Of a DNA stretch of 64,000 nt, positions 44,521 through 56,038 are shown piece after piece. This DNA is from Gonatopus flavifemur (lineage: Eukaryota; Arthropoda; Insecta; Hymenoptera; Dryinidae), in NCBI GenBank assembly GCA_018340375.1, contig JAFFJZ010000002.1, forward strand, positions 25,128,001 to 25,192,000, in the 5' to 3' direction. The position numbers and the translations under genes were made by a program. Within the stretch, counting starts at the first letter, position 1. Each line of letters starts with the position of its first letter. The notes under the pieces were generated by a model. It saw only the letters and a program-made list of their open reading frames with translations. It searched no databases and was not told the origin of the DNA.

Positions 44521-44830
44521 TTCGTGTCTGTCTGTCTGTCTGTCTGTACGTACGTACGTGCGAATGTGTGTGCAGATTTTGTGATCGGGGATATCTCTCG
44601 TTCTTTTTATTCGATCCTCATGAAATTCGAACTACGGTTAGATGTAGCGTTGATAGTGGTTCCATATAAGTTTCAACCTGATTCTTACAGAAGAACGGGA
44701 GCAGTTGAGGAAAATGTCATGAAAAATGAGGATTTTGCGACCGCGCATATATGTCCCCGGGGCCTATTATCCGATTGCAATGAACGCCATTTCGTTCCTA
44801 TTCGTTTGCACAAGAAAATGAAAGAACTTT
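44521..44830 (+). repeat. GTCTG/GTAC microsatellite plus dispersed repeat
   Basis: (TGTC)n at 44525-44547 is followed by (GTAC)n to about 44560. The sequence downstream (GATTTTGCGACC.C.CATAT, then TATCCGAT) has counterparts in the same order at 59381-59880 (GATTTTGCGACCACTCATAT, TTATCCGATAAC). A 102-codon frame spans it but is not conserved in the other copy. Confidence 0.5.
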
Positions 44831-46150
44831 AGAAAATTTCGAAAAAGTTCTGAGAACCTCTGAAAACAATCTGTCCAGAATGTCCCAAATTTGTAATATT
44901 GAATTTCTCATAAAAATTTCAGTGATTCTCAGAGTTTCTCAAAGAAAATACGTTGTTTTTGGAATGTGTGAAGTTGTGATCAAAATTTTATCAAAATGCA
45001 TAGAAACCATGTTTTATACGAAAGTATCGATAATGTGAATATCCAGCATTCCTAATCTTCCATGTACCTCTAAGATACCTTTTGGATTGTTCTGGAAAAC
45101 TTCCATAAAAATGTTCATTTGTGAAATTCATGTGGTTAAATTTTCAGAATATTTATATTGATCTCCATCACAGACGTTTGGATTTTGAACAGAACTAATT
45201 TTGATAGCACAAAATTCATCAAAAATTCCATGAATCTTCTCAGAACGCGTGCCAGTCATTCGACGTGTGAAGTATATTTATAAAATCTGCAGTAGAAATT
45301 TTTCACTTGGGAAACAAGAAGAAAAATATTCTCATCATAAATTCGAATAAAAATAATGATGATACGCGAAAGATTAATTTGACAATTCATAACAATGGTT
45401 TTAGGTGCACTTATTGAATCACAGAAACGATATTCTTCTGTGTACTTCCAGACAATGCGATGACATACGGGTTATTTGAGAACAGTATCATGCGACGGAT
45501 CGAAAGTTGTGATTACTCAGGCAACACTATCCCTTGAGGAAAAAATGTTATTGGATTTCCATACGAATAATCTGTACCTGAAAATGGATTTATAAAAAGT
45601 AATACATTTTGTATATTAAATTAATTTGAATAAATATATAAATGAAATTGAATTCAAATCAACCTAATTTTTTCAATTAATATTATACACTTTTTTTATA
45701 CAAAAAAAATGATATAGGTTCTATAAATTGAATCATATAAATTCATTTTTTTGTATAAATTGTATGCTATTCATGTTCAAATTGGGCAACATTTTTTTTG
45801 TATTTAACGATATTGTAGAAAAGAAAGAATAGAATTAATGTATTTACAGCGTTTGAGAATTATGATCGTTTTTGAAAACAAGCAATTTTGTTGATCTTCA
45901 AAGTTAAAATTTCCCAAATGAAAATTCTTTCTTAAACTCAAGAAATAATTTGGATTCTGTGTTTTTTATCTGTCTGTTTGATTGACTGACTTTCTGTTTG
46001 TCTGTTCAGAAATTGCAAAACCGAAATTCTGTGAATTCCAGTCATGGTTGGGGTAAAGGCCTGTTCGACCTTGCGGAGAGAAAAATGCGCTCACGAATGC
46101 GAATGAAGGCTTTCTATTCCCAAAAGATTCAGCGCCAGTCCATGGACAGT
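44831..46150. other. Unique non-coding interval
   Basis: No gene is seen. 45580-45770 is very AT-rich with ATATAAATT-type words. A CTGTCTGTTTG tract near 45969 is simple sequence. Confidence 0.35.
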
Positions 46151-46691
46151 CTGCAGACAGCACGACGTGCCAATGAAACGTTCATGGAAGGTTCATCGAA
46201 CGCAGATGTTCTTGAAGTTTGAATCGTCCATTGAAACGGAAAATTCAAACACGTCAAATTTGAAAAATCATCAATATTTATTTTCTTCAATCAACTTCTT
46301 GTCACTGGGAACGTCGTTTAAAAATGTACTGCAAGATTTTGGGTCTTTGACAGCTGAGGATTTTGATGTTGCGGAATTTTAGATCGTTTATTGAAACGGA
46401 TTGGTAGTAAAATAACAAAATACTCTGCTGTTAAGGGCCCAAAATTTTGCAGGGTATTATTCTAATGACATCTCCAATTCTAAAAAGTCAATTGGAGGAG
46501 ATTAATAACAATAATTCATTAGATTTTGCGAGTTTGAATTTTCGTTTCGTTTCTACAAACGATTCAAACTTCTACAACATAGAATTTTATTATCAGTTCA
46601 CCATTCCGTTCCAATAATCGATTCAAACTTCATGAACGTAAACATAGGAGAGTTTCAGAAAACGTCCCGGAGACACATTTTGTTGTTAGAG
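46151..46691. mobile_element. Inverted-repeat element, GATGTTCTTGAAGTTTGAATC arms
   Basis: The left arm runs CTGCAGACAGCACGACGTG, GAAACGTTCATGG, TTGAAGTTTGAATCGTCC. The right arm has the inverse: ATCGATTCAAACTTCATGAACG, then AAACGTCCCGGAGACACA (each shown in parts). Its centre contains the dispersed repeat 46381-46575, shared with 5525-5745. Relatives are at 37027-37124 and 55930-56038. Confidence 0.55.
46381..46575 (+). repeat. Dispersed repeat, copy 2 (partner at 5525-5745)
   Basis: TAGATCGTTTATTGAAACGG through TTTTCGTTTCGTTTCTACAA matches the order of words in 5525-5745. It forms the interior of the element 46151-46691, so the 5525 copy may be an internal fragment of the same family. Confidence 0.55.
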
Positions 46692-49600
46692 AATCATGGA
46701 TCAGGGTGTGTTTTACAGAAAGAATATGATCATCCTTGCACACCAAAGTTCTTTGTCTAAAAAACATCAAGTTTCAATCGTGGATGAATCCCTATAGAAA
46801 TAAAAATTGTGATGCCGATGAAGAACTGTTACTGGCTCTTTCGAATTCCTGCAGTCATATTTGCTGAGAGAGCAAGATCTTTTTAGTCCTCATGCATCAC
46901 ATATATTCATCTCAAGAACTATTAATAAAACCAAATTGTCCATGCAGTCTACCATTCTCCTTACTCTCGTTCACTCCTCAACATTGTTCCACGCTTTCGC
47001 CCGTAAACATTGCGAACTTTGAATACTAATTTACGAATTTTCAAATTTTGTTATTTCATCCTGAACTCCTGTTAAATTTTAGTTAAAGAAAATCAGTATG
47101 TCAGCGAAACAAATAGTAAAACAAGTACCCAAAGCAAATGCGATTTTATTGAATTTTATTGAAACTATAGGAACAAGATATACGAACCTAAAGTGAGTTG
47201 GAATAAATAGACGATTCTTTGCATGCGATATAAGTCCGATATACACACTGGCGGTTTTATTTCCTTCTCTTGAAAACCACTTTTATGCTCTGAAAAGGGA
47301 AGCAAAAGTTTTGAGACACACGCTTGAATCTTCCCAAGGAAACCTATACATTATAAATGTCACTTGGTGCTCTTTCCTTCAAATCTCGACACATATTTTA
47401 TTCCTTCCCCTTTGATAATGCTGTGAGGAACAAAAGAAACGAATAGATGTTCTTCCAAGTATTTGCATGCCGAAAAAATTATCATAAAATATTTTGACGA
47501 GGAAAATTACCACGTTCGTGATTTTTCAGTTACAAGGAAACATTTTTTTCAAACCGATTTTGAATTTTGTAATCATGGAATCTATCCATTTGAATCAATT
47601 TTTGTTACGATAACGACACCGACTTGATTGTAATGTTTGGAATTGTTGGATAAGGCGTGATTTCGGTTGAGGATCAGCGATGGTAAGGATGAAATAGGTA
47701 TATCGAGTGAATTGGGTATGAAGCAGGGATTTCAAGCGCTGTTTGTGTCACCAAAGACCGAAGAACGTAGGGTAGGTTGTACATGTATACCTATCTTACT
47801 CTTTTACCAAGAGATGCGTGAGCGATGGCGAGGACAAAATGAGGAGTGGTGGAGGCGACAGAGGTGAGAGCTGCTGAACAGGATAAGGGTGTTCGGTCGA
47901 GTGTACGTCGATGCAGCCCTAATTGTTTTACTCTCTCTTTACAGTGTAGTCTCGCATTCTCTTTCTTCCTCTCAATATCCCTCTATTGCTGTTCTCACTC
48001 AATCTATTTCATCTGAATCCTTGCAGCGGCTACTCTCATGATGCGTTTCATCCTGACGCCACCCGCAGTGCCTATATCATGGACCACTGATACTTAACAG
48101 GTTAAAGTCTTTCTCTCTTACTTGATTATTTCATTTTATTTCTCTCTGTCTGGCACCCTCCTAATTCGTCGGTCTGTTTTAATATATGGATTTATGACTG
48201 GTTGATCATCGCATTCATCGAATGGTTGCAATATTTGATATGTCCAATTTCGTGACAAATAGTGGTTTGCTTCCTTCACCACTAAATTTTATTTCAATTA
48301 ATTTCAAATTTTCAGTGTTCTTTACAAGGTTCAGTTCAATAAACCTTAGCTCAATTCGAATACTGTACTTTTCTGCATATTCAAACAGTTGACTCTACAA
48401 ATGCATATTGGTATTCTAATGTCTATTTTTTATTGAGAAATCTCTGATACTTTTATGGATTTATTTTGAATCTTCTTCAATCCCTGGCGATTTCAAAACG
48501 ACCAATTTTTATGGTTTACTTTCGATTATTTTTTGATTTGGTAAAAATTTGGTCAGAAAATGGTCACCCAAATGGTTGTTACCATATAATGACCTATTTG
48601 TGATCGGAAACTGATGATTGCTCAGAACAAATCTGCCAACAAAAGGTAAAATGTGGTCCGTTTTTGGAATCTTTTTCGTATTTTTGAGGTAAAAACCCAG
48701 AAAATTACCATGAAACAACCGGAGAATCACCAAAATTGAGATTGGTTGGATTTTGGTGAATTTTTGTTGACAAAAATGTCCCAGACGACCAACAAGTTAC
48801 CAAAACCAAGATTTTTCAACAAAATGTAACCGAAATTATTCACTTTGGATCTCTAAATAAACTCTTGGAGAAGTTTTTTATCCTCTTCAACATTTTTTTG
48901 TACTTCTCGGATCGTGTGAATACTTGGAGAAGTTTTTGAAATTCCCCAATAAGTGACTTGTGAACTGTTTTAGAATTCTTTTAAAATCCTTCCGGTATCT
49001 AAAGGAAGATCTTCTAAGATTTTTCAATGAATTTTTGAAGGATTTTCGGATGAGAAAACAGTGCTTCTGAGACTTTATTGTAATTTGATACCCTAGAATC
49101 AGTTTATAATTTTTTGTGAGAGTTATTAAATTTACTCTTCTCATAACTTACACAGACCTCTTCACTTTTGAATATGTAGGAATGTTTGTGTAGCATACAC
49201 TATTTTACTGAATATCAGAGACACTGTATTTGTACATTCTATGCTATCATAAATTCTGGTTTTATCATGAAATCAATATCAATTATTTGTGCTTCTCAGG
49301 AAACAAAGAAGAGCTGACAATCGGGTGATTATGTTTACTGCTGTTCCTGGAATGTTGAATTGCCTGTGATTTATTGGCGTCGCTTTACCCGCTCTGTTGT
49401 AATATTCTGATCTATTGATTCATTAATAGATATTTGTATGATATTACATTATTGAAAACTTCCTTGAATTTTCACTCACGATTTTCATTGATCGAGAAAA
49501 CATCTGAAGACTTTGATATCTTAATTCCAATACAATTGATAATAAATTCAATCTAGAAGCATCTCATCTCGATATTTATTCATCACATTTTATGAGGTGT

Positions 49601-49879
49601 GATATCAATTTTCTTAGGAATATTAAATAGATCTGCAATTTCTGCGACTTGTTCTGTTGAATTCCACCTGATTACTTTCTTTTGTTTCCACGATCTCATT
49701 GCAAATTCTGGAGAAACATCTCCCTCAAAGTTTGATCTCAACAAAACATGTGAATCAAAACACAATTCCAATTACATGCTTTACAGTACGTAACTCGGTC
49801 AAAAAATAATGCTTTTGTTCCGGAAAAAATTCATGTCGTTGGTGTTTGAAGCGTTTCTCGGAATTTGTAAGGTGAATGA
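46692..49879. other. Long unique interval with an island at 47650-48180
   Basis: 47650-48180 is less AT-rich, with GAGGAGTGGTGGAGGCGACA and then CTCTCTTTACAGTGTAGTCT, and resembles the other unique islands. TTTCTTTTTACAG-like acceptors can be drawn but no exon is convincing. At 48480-48880 words such as TTGGTAAAAATTTGGTC recur in both orientations, a decayed foldback without clear ends. Confidence 0.35.
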
Positions 49880-50045
49880 TACTGTAAAAAATTTCTCTGG
49901 GAAAATTCCTATATATTTATTTGAAGTAATTAACACATACATGCGTTAGAAATTTTCCGAACTTGTCCGGAAATTTACTGTGAAATGTTGGGGAAAATCC
50001 CATGGGGTTGGAATTTTTAGATGAATTTATAGGATATTTAGATAG
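49880..50045. repeat. CACTGTAAAAAATTTC MITE, truncated copy 2
   Basis: TACTGTAAAAAATTTC, GAAGTAATTAACACATACAT, GCGTTAGAAATTTTCC and ACTTGTCCGGAAATTT follow the same order as 16355-16595. The right end is missing. Confidence 0.65.
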
Positions 50046-50084
50046 ATGCTCTCTCATTTTTGGGAATGAAAATGCAACCTCAAG

Positions 50085-50255
50085 GAGTAAAACTTTGATA
50101 AGAATAAATTAAGAATTTCCACTCCATAAGAGTGAAATTCTCACTTCAATAGGCAAAGACTCGCTCTTCGAGAGTAAAATCCGCACACTTTTATTGGATT
50201 TGCAGTATTTCCACCCTTAGAGAGTGAATTTTTCAAGGATTTCAAGGAATTAGGA
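50085..50255. repeat. TCACTCT/GAGTGA element, truncated copy 2
   Basis: TCCACTCCATAAGAGTGAA, CTTCGAGAGTAAAATC and TTAGAGAGTGAATTTTTCA match words of 20100-20395. The ends CTCAAGGAGTAAAA and TTCAAGGAATTAGGAGAG are plausible remnants of its termini. Confidence 0.5.
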
Positions 50256-52544
50256 GAGTAATGCGGGATAAAATCTCCTGAAGTTGAAGCAACGGATATA
50301 TAACAGAGAAATGTCTAGGCTTTGCAAACTCCCGTCAAAAATTTGAGACTGTATTTCCTTGATCAAGCAGAATTTTAAATCCATATACATCAATTTTGTA
50401 AAGAATTTGTTGCGTCAACGTGGAATCTCTTCCCATCTACATCGTATCCACGTCTCTTATCCACGCATTTCCCACCTATGGTCCACCGAGGTTTAAAGGG
50501 AAGATTCGGTGGTTGTCCTATTTACGATGCAACTGCGTTATGGTACGCTAAAAGAATTTTAAAGTGAAATTGCAGCAACCGAGGGACAGATAAAATAGAA
50601 TTCGGATAAATAATGAACGTCCATCGATCTCATCATTTATTCATCCACTCTCCACATAGATTATATAACATTCCGTCTTCGTACCGAAACGGTTTGAAAA
50701 TCCATTAATTTCCTTGATAATTCATCAAACCGAACAATATAAACATTTTTTTCCAAGCAGCACGATAAAATTCTATGTACCGCAGCTTTATATGAACTAC
50801 TTCTATTGACCTCTTTTGTACAATGTGTCGATCTACGATATACATCGCATTTAAAAGAGAACACTGTGAGGTTTCATATTCACAATTGTGTTCTTTTTTC
50901 ACATTCAAAGTATACGTTCAATGTTGTCCTACAAACTTTTCGTTTCGTATATCAAATAAACTTCAAATCCTTTTCGCAACCAAACCATTGAGCTTGAAAA
51001 AATAAAAGAGCATGAAAAATGATTCTCTTTTTTAAAATATTGTTCCTCATATTTTCATACATTTCCCTATTCATCAAAATTTCAATTGATACGGAACGCA
51101 TTGAAATATGTTTATCCCGTATCAAGTAAAATATTCGAAACTTTAGAAACGTGTGTACATTTTTCACGAATCTACATTGAAAGAAAGTGGAAACTTTCAC
51201 TCAATCATGCATAGAGTAATTCGTAGTCCTTGTTGCTTCGTTTAATTCAGTTGAAAATATCCTTTTCTTCCTCGAGGCGCTTTTATCTCTGTTTTAAACT
51301 GCACTGGTGTTTAGTTCGAATAACACAACGAAAAATGGCGTTGAAACGGCTAAGTGAACTTCTGCCGCTGTTTCTACAGTTGCACTCAACAGCGGCCGTA
51401 GTGGTTCATCTCGAGAAAATCGAAACGCTTCGTGGAAAACTTTGCAATTAGTTTCCCTTTATTTCACCCCTCGTTCTGTTCCAAGTTATAGGCGAAGTGA
51501 TTAAATGTCTGCTAATTAATTTTCTCATAACATTTTTACAAAGTTTCTTATGATCGTCTAGTTGCTTCTCTCTCATAATTATTTTCATCTTCAAACTTTC
51601 AAACGTACATTTTTAAGGAGAAAGGAGGAAAGGAAGAGGAAAGGAGGTGGAGGGGAATACAAATGCGAGAAAAGGAATGAATATGGGGATATAGATACAT
51701 GAATTTATTTTAGATGTATCGTCTCGATGGAAACTTCCTTGACGCATGATGAAAAACATCATCGTACGAAGTTAGAGATATTGAGAGATTTTGATTATAA
51801 TTGTGAACTTATTTCTCTCTCGTTGATGGTGAAAATATTCAGTTATAAAGAGCACTTGGAGTTGGAATCCTTTAATGTCTCGCTGGATTATGAACAGAGA
51901 TAGGACTTCGTAAGATGAAATTTCTTGCAGAGTTTGTCTTTCCGTATGCTAATATAAGTGTGTAATATATAATCGAATTGATCGATTCAGAAGCTTCTGT
52001 ATCTCTGATCTGGATTTTCATGAGGCCGAATTATTTTTGAGATATACTTTGACATCAACAGACTGTTAACTCCGAAGGCTTGTCACCCTCTGTTACTTGT
52101 ATCTTTAAACTTCATAATCGAAAGACAGTTTATAGCTCGTTTCGAAAAGCCGATTACTAACAGGGACAGATTTATTTTGACCGTAGCACGTGACCCAACA
52201 AAAACGCTTCGCCCTTTAATCCACTTCTATGTCGATTGAAACGAAGCACCTGCTATCACCGAGACAGATGCGTTTACCACAGTCCGATTTACTATTCATT
52301 CGTTCGAAAAGAGATTTTCATATGAAACTTGTCACACTACTACAGTAAGGTTCTATTTAATCACGACTTGTAATGTATTCGATAGCACGTATGCATATTT
52401 GACCTCTTCCAAGCAAGTGTCTTATACCGAGCAGTGTTTTTTAACTTTCGATAATTGTGCAATTCAAAATTAGTATGAACGAAATTTCGCAAAAATGAAC
52501 AATTTACTGTAATCGATATCATTGAATTGTTTTTTTTTTGCATA
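50256..52544. other. Mostly unique non-coding interval
   Basis: Near 50430-50540 CACCGAGGTTTAAAGGGAAG sits between weakly inverted CCACG/CGTGG-type words, similar in style to 55250-55400. 51600-51660 is purine-rich (GGAGAAAGGAGGAAAGGAAG). Overlapping frames at 50661-51005 on both strands are not credible. No gene is called. Confidence 0.35.
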
Positions 52545-53206
52545 ATTGCGGGGGAAACGAAAAATTCCCTGGAACAGCGGAATGTGATTTTGCTATCTCA
52601 CTTTTCGCTATGAGCTATGCAATCCTTTTTTAGCTGCTACAGCAAAAAATGTCAGCTTCTCCAGATGAGTTCTGGAAAATTTAGCTCCCTCCAGGACTAA
52701 TTTGCTACTTTAGCTGATTATTTAGTTATAGAATTTTGAAAAATACACATGAAATAGCGAAAAAATTCAGCTGGAGGAGTCGAAATTTTCGACTGTAAAA
52801 TACTGAGAGAAAAAAATCAACTGAAACAGCAAATGTCAAAAATTTGCTTTGCTGATATGACACATCCTTTCGCTGGATTAGCAGAAACTTTGCTATTACA
52901 GCACAAATCTCGTTCTTTTGACAAGTGCTTGCTAATTGTAGTAGGTACACAGACTGCTAGAGAATTTGCTGAAATATTTTGATGAAACAGCCAAATTTTT
53001 GCTGTAATAGCAAACGTTCTGCTAATTCAGCAAAGCAGATTTTTTAAAATTGATGTTCCAGCAAGAACTTTGCTCTACGTGCAACTAAAAAAGGATTATC
53101 ATAACTCATGAGATGTCTGTGTTGCATTTCGCAGCTGAACATTTGCTGTTCTAGCAAAAGAGATTCAGTAAAATCAGATTTCGCTGTCACAGTGGATTTT
53201 TCCTCC
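52545..53206. mobile_element. GCTGTNACAGC-family element carrying a nested copy of another MITE
   Basis: The left part (TTCCCTGGAACAGCGGAATG, TGATTTTGCTATCTC) and the right part (AATCAGATTTCGCTGTCACA, TTTTTCCTCCTCCGTG) are inverted arms of the family. Between them lies the GCTGAAACAGCAA element 52801-53080. This shows the GCTGAAACAGCAA family was active after this copy inserted. Confidence 0.6.
52801..53080. mobile_element. GCTGAAACAGCAA element, copy 3 (nested)
   Basis: TACTGAGAGAAAAAAATCAA at the left and the reverse complement of AACTTTGCTCTACGTG at the right match the termini of 14319-14618. Interior words TTTGCTTTGCTGATATGACA and AATTCAGCAAAGCAGATTTT are shared. Diverged more than copies 1 and 2. 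Confidence 0.65.
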
Positions 53207-53452
53207 TCCGTGTTGATGTCAATTAATTGTTTGGTTTAATATAGGCGGATTCTCAAATTTTCACGAAAATTGGAGACGGTACCAATTGATATTGATTATA
53301 TACGATTCACATAAAAGCCGTTCAAAATTGGTTCTCCCACACCATATAAGTTGATTCAATATATACGGATGGTACTGCGAAAATGTATTCCAAGGCGAAA
53401 GAATAGTAATTTTTTCGTGTGAAAAAAAGCTCTTTCACACCAAAAACACTTG

Positions 53453-53551
53453 CTTGTAAAAATTATCGTTGAATCCCAATAACCGAGGGACGGATTGGAA
53501 ATTCTTGAAAAAAATTAATGTGCAGCCTGTAAAAATGAGTGAGCTTTGACG
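53453..53551 (+). repeat. Dispersed repeat AACCGAGGGACG, copy 2
   Basis: TTGTAAAAATTATCGTTGAA, CAATAACCGAGGGACGGATT and GTGCAGCCTGTAAAAATGAG follow the same order as 15690-15785. It immediately precedes the element at 53597. Type unknown. Confidence 0.6.
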
Positions 53552-53596
53552 AACAGTTTGGAGAGATGTTTCCCATAAATTTCAAATATGGCATTG

Positions 53597-54440
53597 CACA
53601 GAGAAGGAAAATTCGCTGTAACAACGAAATCTGATTTTGCTGGGTACCTTTTGCTGGAGTAGCAAATTTTTTTGCTGTGACAGTAGTCTCCCAATGAACA
53701 TTATGAGGACGAGGACTTGAAGACAACTGGAGGAGCTCTTAAAGAGATATTTATGTCATCCAATGCGCCGGTTTAGAAGATCCTGTGGAGGTCTTGTTTT
53801 AGATCACTTTATGTTATCTTAAAGAGAACATTTATAACATGAAGATAACATAAAGTGGTCTTAAACAAGAGCTCTGTAAGATCTCCTAAATCGACGCATT
53901 GGATGACATTAAGATGTCTTTAAGAGCTCCTCCAGTTTTTTCCAAGTCCTCGTCCTCATAATGTTCATTGGGCTATTCCCTATCACAGCAATCTTGTTAG
54001 CTATGACAGCGAGTTTTTAACTGTGGCAGCAAAAGATGTTGATTTCTTCAGCAATATTTGTTTGCTACAGATATCGGCAGTAATGGTTATTTTATTGATG
54101 ATTTTGGGATTGATTGTTCATCATCATCAGAATTAGGATCTTCATGTTCCGCGTTTTTCATTGTAACTCACAAATATGGAAAATATTCATTCCAATGGAA
54201 ACTATAGAAGAAACAAATTCTGATCCGAGAGATAATGATAATAAATCCCGAAATAATTACTGAAGGAAATCATTATTGCCGATCGTTGGTTTGCTATCCT
54301 ATATATAACACCAAAATTTGCTGGAGGAGCAAACATTTTTTGCTGACACAGGTAAAAACATCCCTGTTGTAGCTGTCAAAATTGCTGTGATAACAAATAG
54401 TTTGCTGTTACAGCAGAAAATTTGCTGCTCCACAGGGCCA
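53597..54440. mobile_element. GCTGTNACAGC-family element interrupted by a foldback
   Basis: It begins CACAGAGAAGGAAAATTCGC and shares ATCTGATTTTGCTGGGTACC with the family. It continues after the foldback 53690-53972 as CTATCACAGCAATCTTGTTA. A further stretch of unrelated DNA (54077-54285) separates the right half, which resumes TTTGCTATCCTATATATAAC and ends near AATTTGCTGCTCCAC. Confidence 0.55.
53690..53972. mobile_element. 283-bp near-perfect foldback, CCCAATGAACATTATG ends
   Basis: CCCAATGAACATTATGAGGA, CGAGGACTTG, CTGGAGGAGCTCTTAAAGA, ATGTCATCCAATGCG and CACTTTATGTTATCTT on the left are each found inverted on the right. The apex loop is about 20 nt. The flanks are the two halves of a GCTGTNACAGC element, proving insertion. 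No coding capacity. No clear target duplication. Confidence 0.85.
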
Positions 54441-54625
54441 CGGAATTCCAATGAAAATACTTGGGACGTGTTTACGCGCCCTCTCAAAGGTTGACTTTCA
54501 TGCGAACTAAAAATCAAAATGGTGGCCTGGTAGAGCGACCTAACCTAAAAATTATTCTGATTCTGAAATATGAATAATATTTCAACAATGAAGTGTGACA
54601 ATGAGAAAATTCTAAAGCCAAATTA

Positions 54626-55813
54626 TACAGGGTGTCCCGTTTTAAATAGCCAGGGCTTATATCTCCCAAAGTAATGGAGCTGGAAGAAAAAGTCTCGGGA
54701 GAAAGTTGCAGAGTTCTGAGGGGGACATTTGATGGTAACCTTGACCTCGACCTCAGACTCCATCTTCAAGGTCATTTTGAGGTCAACTTGTGTTTTTCAA
54801 ATGAGACCTCCTATTTTTGACTACATCCTTGGAATGTGCGTTGAAAACCAAGAAACTTTTGTCTGAACTAGTTTCCTGAAATTTGCGAAGGTGGCGATCT
54901 AATCGATGAAGAAAGAAAGGAGATTCAAGAAACACTCTTACAGCTTTCTGTGGGAAACGACACTCACCTCTTCAGTTATTTCTCCCCAACAGGGCCGGAT
55001 TAAGGACCAATGGCCCCATTGGCCACCTGCTTTAATCCGCCCCTGGTTCCCAATCTTCGGGGAACTGTCGTTGGCATTAGCGTTACCTAATGTGCACCAC
55101 TAGGAGGTTGCGCAATCGGACTTTGCACATCACTGTGGCCCTGAAAAGGGCCGATTATTTCGACTAGAGAGGTATGTGTCTGTGAGTTTTGGGAATAGTC
55201 GGGTTCCGTAATTGAGTGATAATTCCCTGATCCAATCATCTCGTGAATTTACCCGTACAACACCGCACATTTCTCCGTTGCCTCCATGTTACCTTCACGT
55301 GGGATCTCCGTTCATCCACGTTCTATCCACGTCCACCATTGATCGACGTGGAGTCCACGGAGATGCGACGTAGAAATCGGTGGATGTGCTGTTAGGGACT
55401 AAATGCTCAAATACTTTACCTTCATTTGCGATACATACACGGTCCTGTTGAGGAGAAAAAACTGAAGAGATAAGTATTGTTCCGCGCAGAAAGCAACAAG
55501 AGTGTTTCTTGTATCTCCTTTCCTTCTTTATCGATTAGAGCGCCATCTTCGCAAATTTCAGGAAACTAGTCCAGACAAAAGTTTCTTGGTTTTCAACGTA
55601 AATTCCAAGGATGTAGTCAAAAATAGGGGGTCCCATTTGAAAAACACAAGTTGACCTCAAAATGACCTTGAAGATGGAGTCTGAGGTCGAAATCGAGGTT
55701 ATCATCGAATGTCCCCTTCTAAACCCTGCGACTTTTTCCCGAGGATTTTTTTTCCAGCCCCATCACTTCGGGAGATATAAACCCTGGCTATTTAAAATGG
55801 GGCACACCCTGTA
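54626..55813. mobile_element. 1.19-kb TA-flanked foldback, TACAGGGTGTCCC ends
   Basis: TACAGGGTGTCCCGTTTTAA at the left and TTAAAATGGGGCACACCCTG at the right start arms of roughly 350 bp. These remain paired through GACCTTGAAGATGGAGTCTG, AGTTGACCTCAAAATGACCT and GGATGTAGTCAAAAATAGG. TA flanks both ends. The centre holds the micro-MITE 54990-55045 and a CCACGT-rich segment (55250-55400). No transposase is seen. Tips and TA fit Tc1/mariner. Confidence 0.8.
54990..55045. mobile_element. 56-bp hAT-like micro-MITE
   Basis: CAGGGCCGGATTAAG and, inverted, CTTTAATCCGCCCCTG are the ends. AATGGCC / GGCCATT-type pairing fills the centre. Flanking 8-mers CTCCCCAA and GTTCCCAA match at 6 of 8. It sits inside the 54626-55813 element. 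At 56 bp it is almost nothing but two termini. Confidence 0.6.
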
Positions 55814-55929
55814 TATTAACACATATAATTTATTTTTAGAATTGTTGTTGCCACTTTATTGTTGGATTACTGTTGATGTTTCAAAATCCAAATTGGTCGG
55901 CATTATTTTGGAGGTTACTTCGATCCAAT

Positions 55930-56038
55930 CCCTAACAGCACAACGTGTTTCTCGGACGTTTTCTGAACGTGCAGGAAACCTTCCCTACGTTCTATAAACC
56001 TTCAATAAACGTTCCAGTGACACGTTGTGCTGTCTGGG
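55930..56038. mobile_element. CCCTAACAGCACAACGTG foldback MITE
   Basis: CCCTAACAGCACAACGTGTT at the left pairs with ACACGTTGTGCTGTCTGGG at the right. GGACGTTTTCTGAACGTGC and ATAAACGTTCCAGTG words lie between. The terminus resembles 37027-37124, 46151-46691 and 15875-16101. Confidence 0.7.

Noticed and set aside
44524..44832. 102-codon plus-strand open frame starting MSVCLSVCTYV
   Set aside because: The start is encoded by a TGTC/GTAC microsatellite and the rest is a dispersed repeat not conserved as a frame at 59381-59880.
47930..47960. Splice acceptor TTACTCTCTCTTTACAG followed by an exon
   Set aside because: The acceptor consensus is good, but no open frame with recognisable product and donor site follows.
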